64,000 nt of DNA from Isoetes taiwanensis. Its lineage: Eukaryota > Streptophyta > Lycopodiopsida > Isoetales > Isoetaceae. Under the pieces are notes generated by a model that made no database searches, was not told the origin of the DNA, and saw nothing but the letters and a program-made list of their open reading frames with translations. Both the position numbers and the translations under genes were made by a program. Where the stretch lies: NCBI GenBank assembly GCA_021234155.1, contig JAJEKV010000083.1:186001-250000 (forward strand), in the 5' to 3' direction. Of the stretch, positions 61,090 to 64,000 are shown piece after piece. Numbering within the stretch: the first letter of the stretch is position 1; each line of letters starts with the position of its first letter.

Positions 61090-62480
61090 TGTGACGCTCC
61101 CTGAACGTATACGGCACTCCGGACGTATACATATGGGGACTTCCCCCTCCCGTGGCAATCAACTCACCATAAGCAGGGCCCTCCGTCTAACTCGGACCAT
61201 CTATAGAAAGATGCTCGGGTGAAGGACACGGAGGTGTCATTCGGCCCACGCCTTCAATGGGACTCCTATGTCGCGGAAGCGTGAATACAAGGTTAGCATA
61301 CAGCATAATCATATCATAAATAACCACCACGAGGGGTGGCACATCCATCCAACTGACGATAACAGAGAAGATACATCTAATGCTAAGGAAAACATCCCAA
61401 AACCCATGGTTCTACCCCGGCTCAGACTCCAATGAGGATCGACTGACGGCTAGGTCTCAGGAGATCAGCAGACAGAATCTTGACATGGCGTTGGCTGGCA
61501 TAGAACATCGGCTAGGCTTGTCCACTCTATCCGCCCCTCCTGTGCACACTTTGCAGATGAGCTGAATCAAGCTATGGCGTCATTATAGCCTTCCGGAGAC
61601 GCAATCCCAAGGCATCACCCTTTGGGACTGCTCCGGGTTACATCTCTCCGGTCCGTTGAGGCAGGTCAGGGAAGTGTCCCTTTCCAGAGTCGCAGTGATT
61701 CCATGGGTGAGCTAGAGAATACGTGCCGCATCAGCGACCCCCGCATCCGTACCCGACCTACTCCCCTAACTTTATCTTCAAAGTACAGGGTGATCACACT
61801 GCTGTACCCAGGGAGTGTCAGACCCATACCCGGCCTAGTTCACTGACCGGCTATTAGGCCTAGCTCACTGAAGGAGTCCCCGTAACCTTTTATGCTCAGG
61901 CGAGACCCCACCCCACACTTCATCACTACGGCCCCTTATCTGGTGCTTCAATCATGCCATAGATTCCACAGCTCGGTGGGATCTAGTGCACAGGCCGCAA
62001 CTACTGGGTACTACGGGAGCTGCTAGGAGCATACTAATGAACACAGGTCACAGAGGTCTCTACCCCCTTAATCCCTGTTTCCTGGAAGAACTAACAGAGA
62101 TACTACCAAAGATACATCCATCCATCCATCCATCCATCACAAAGCATAATCAATAGTTGAGAACAGTTCTAACTATCAAACAAGGGTTAATCATCATCAG
62201 AGACAAGCAAAGAAGCCTGACAGAGGCGCTGGCCCTAGAAATACCAAATTAATCTATCTACTAACCCGAATTCCGGCTGGAACCATTATCATGTGGGATC
62301 TCCATCTTCAAGCAGCCTGGACGTCCAACAGCTCCTCTCCCTGTATTTGATTTGGGCCAAATTAGGGTTGGGATCCAATTTGCTGCCCCAAGTTAGCAGT
62401 CTCCTACTGGCCAATCGAGTTTGGCCAGGTGTCCTATTCCTAATTAATTAATTAGCCTAACTTAATTAGCTTAACTAGAA
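61090..62480 (-). repeat. second LTR copy (5' LTR, truncated)
   Basis: Starts TGTGACGCTCCCTGAACG at 61090 and follows the 56.5 kb LTR with moderate divergence through CATGCCATAGATTCCACAGCTCGGTGGGATC and the TAATTAATTAATTA stretch. It loses similarity near 62480 without reaching CGTCACA, so its outer end is missing. A (CATC)n microsatellite expansion is at 62126-62147. Confidence 0.8.
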
Positions 62481-63022
62481 ACGTGTGCCCGGCAATGCCG
62501 GGCATTATTCAAGGACGTGTGGGATGCTGATGTTGGTGGTTTTAGTTGTTGGCAATGTCGATAATTCACACGGTGTGTTTAAGTTTGTAAAATCGGTATA
62601 TCTAGATTGATAATAATAATAATTGTACTATAATTTAATCATGGATGCATAGAAATACACCCGTCACATTAATTCAAATTTATAAAATTGGTATATCTAC
62701 TTTGATAGTATGTGTCATTAGTCATGACCTAGTCATATTAGTTCACGCAGTCATAAATTGGGGTCATTTCAAGACCCAAGTTAAAATAGTTAGAAAATTC
62801 CCTTTTTCTAGAGTTGTCTTTTAGAATGTTTATGGTTATTTCCAAACCCAAGCTAAAAAGTTTGAGAATTGTTCTAGAGTGGTCTTGTAGAATGTTTAGA
62901 ATGGGAACATGCAAGACCTTTATATTGATAAATACAAATGATATTATGTTCGTCTTTGTACTTAGGGATGCATTTGTGACAAACGCATGCAACCCAAAAA
63001 CAACTTACAACTTACAGTACAT
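62481..63022. other. spacer
   Basis: Contains a GTGCCCGGCAATGCCGGGCA palindrome at about 62487-62506 and a diverged inverted pair of TTTCAAGACCCAAG / TTTCCAAACCCAAGCT phrases. No gene. Confidence 0.4.
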
Positions 63023-63231
63023 AACGAGGTGCACCCTGGACTACCACAGTCGTCGGATATGTCAATCCGATGGCCCAGACTGTATGTTGGAGCTTCTGGA
63101 CACCTCTCGTTTCGATTATGCTCAATTATGATTGGGGACGCCTATGATTTTAAGATGTCGAATACGAGTTTGCCTAAGGTTTTGATGGTATATCGAGCCT
63201 CTATACGGTTTCGCTTAAGCTTTTAGAATAT

Positions 63232-63318
63232 GAAATACGGGGATTCGAACCTCTACCAAAATAACTCAATGTCCTAATAAGACGACTTTAACCAATCTAA
63301 CCAGTGAGCTAATGTGAC
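63232..63318 (-). repeat. tRNA-like module, unit 1
   Basis: The minus strand reads TTAGCTCACTGGTTAGA (A box TAGCTCACTGG) and about 45 nt later AGAGGTTCGAATCCCCG (perfect B box GGTTCGAATCC). Spacing fits a tRNA gene, but the acceptor strands flanking it (GTCACAT / CGTATTT) do not pair, so a mature tRNA is unlikely. A polymerase III promoter could still work. Confidence 0.6.
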
Positions 63319-63654
63319 TATTTTTTATCTTAAATCTATGTTTTTTTTTATAATAACCCATTGAATTGTTTTAGGGATATGGTCTATGGCTTCAAGAATT
63401 ATATCTATATGAAATCCCCCTGGAACCCCCTGTTATTTTGCTACATATTCTAAACGAGGTGCACCCTGGACTACCACATCAATCCGATGGCCCGTGATCG
63501 TATGTTGGAGCTTCGGACACCTCTCGTTTCGATTATGCTCAATTATGATTGGGGACGCCTATGATTTTAAGATGTCGAATAATGAAGTTTGCCTAAGGTT
63601 TTGATGGTATATCGAGCCTCTATACTGGTTTTCGCTTTTAAGCTTTTAGAATAT

Positions 63655-63740
63655 GAAATACGGGGATTCGAACCTCTACCAAAATAACTCAATGTCCTAA
63701 TAAGACGACTTTAACCAATCTAACCAGTGAGCTAATGTGA
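63655..63740 (-). repeat. tRNA-like module, unit 2
   Basis: Same module as in unit 1, with identical A and B boxes. Confidence 0.6.
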
Positions 63741-64000
63741 CTATTTTTTATCTTAAATCTATGTTTTTTTTTATAATAACCCATTGAATTGTTTTAGGGA
63801 TATGGTCTATGGCTTCAAGAATTATATCTATATGAAATCCCCCTGGAACCCCCTGTTATTTTGCTACATATTCTAAACGAGGTGCACCCTGGACTACCAC
63901 ATCAATCCGATGGCCCAGACTGTATGTTGGAGCTTCTGGACACCTCTCGTTTCGATTATGCTCAATTATGATTGGGGACGCCTATGATTTTAAGATGTCG

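Larger units (their letters stand above)
63023..64000. repeat. satellite-like tandem array, period about 425-430 bp
   Basis: Units begin AACGAGGTGCACCCTGGACT at 63023, 63453 and 63876, so there are two full units and a third that runs off the window. They are nearly identical apart from small indels (e.g. the first has an extra GTCGTCGGATAT...). Each full unit contains a minus-strand tRNA-like module about 210-290 bp in. Confidence 0.92.

Noticed and set aside
63232..63318. Functional tRNA gene
   Set aside because: A and B boxes are good, but the acceptor strands do not pair and no convincing cloverleaf forms.

Overview
This is a stretch of a plant nuclear genome, very rich in transposable elements. 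Reasons: GT-AG introns, a spliced gene for cytosolic ribosomal protein eL14 with plant-style telo-boxes, a nuclear copy of mitochondrial cox1, plant-type LINEs (DUF4283 ORF1, APE endonuclease, reverse transcriptase, zf-RVT tail), Ty3/gypsy remains and long TGTGACG...CGTCACA LTRs. The species cannot be fixed. The eL14 sequence and the element mix would suit a seedless land plant, but that is a guess. Only eL14 looks fully intact; nearly everything else is mobile DNA in some state of decay.

Layout. 0-11.6 kb: a cox1 numt, eL14 on the minus strand, two 3' ends of one LINE family, exon-like remains of an unidentified plus-strand gene, and a LINE ORF1 remnant. 11.8-20.4 kb: a plus-strand gene with a coiled-coil N-terminal half and a Ulp1/C48 (SUMO protease-like) C-terminal half. 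It is split by a 3.86 kb inverted-repeat transposon at 12907-16770. 20.4-24.0 kb, beginning right after the Ulp1 stop: a decayed gene of a transposase-like family marked by SDG-x(4)-QFK and HGKG motifs and cysteine clusters. 24-31.5 kb: pseudogene pieces, minisatellites and scattered TGTGGTG/CACCACA repeats. 31.6-32.3 kb: an FCP1-like HAD phosphatase remnant. 32.8-43.2 kb, minus strand: a second and better preserved SDG/HGKG copy, with a 6.1 kb L1-type LINE in its intron and a nested non-coding element, flanked by a 10 bp target duplication, in its exon. 44-45.5 kb: Ty3/gypsy pol. 47.2-48.5 kb: a large palindrome made of LTR sequence beside a LINE RT fragment. 48.5-56.5 kb: mostly unassigned, with one exon cluster at 52.3-52.9. 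56.5-62.5 kb: an LTR element with a short interior and no recognisable pol. 63.0-64.0 kb: a tandem array with a period of about 425-430 bp; each complete unit carries a tRNA-like promoter module.

Main point of interest: two homologous copies, sharing an intron position, of a protein family with invariant SDG...QFK and W-N-[FY]-x(3)-[GN]-HGKG signatures. I know this family from uncharacterised animal proteins (FSDGCAGQYKN... / WNFFATSHGKS...), and it has no settled function that I know of. One copy lies immediately downstream of a Ulp1-like protease gene, which suggests a two-gene mobile element. The best evidence is the alignment of the two copies, visible in the sequence itself. Mobility, the Ulp1 partnership and element ends are inference.
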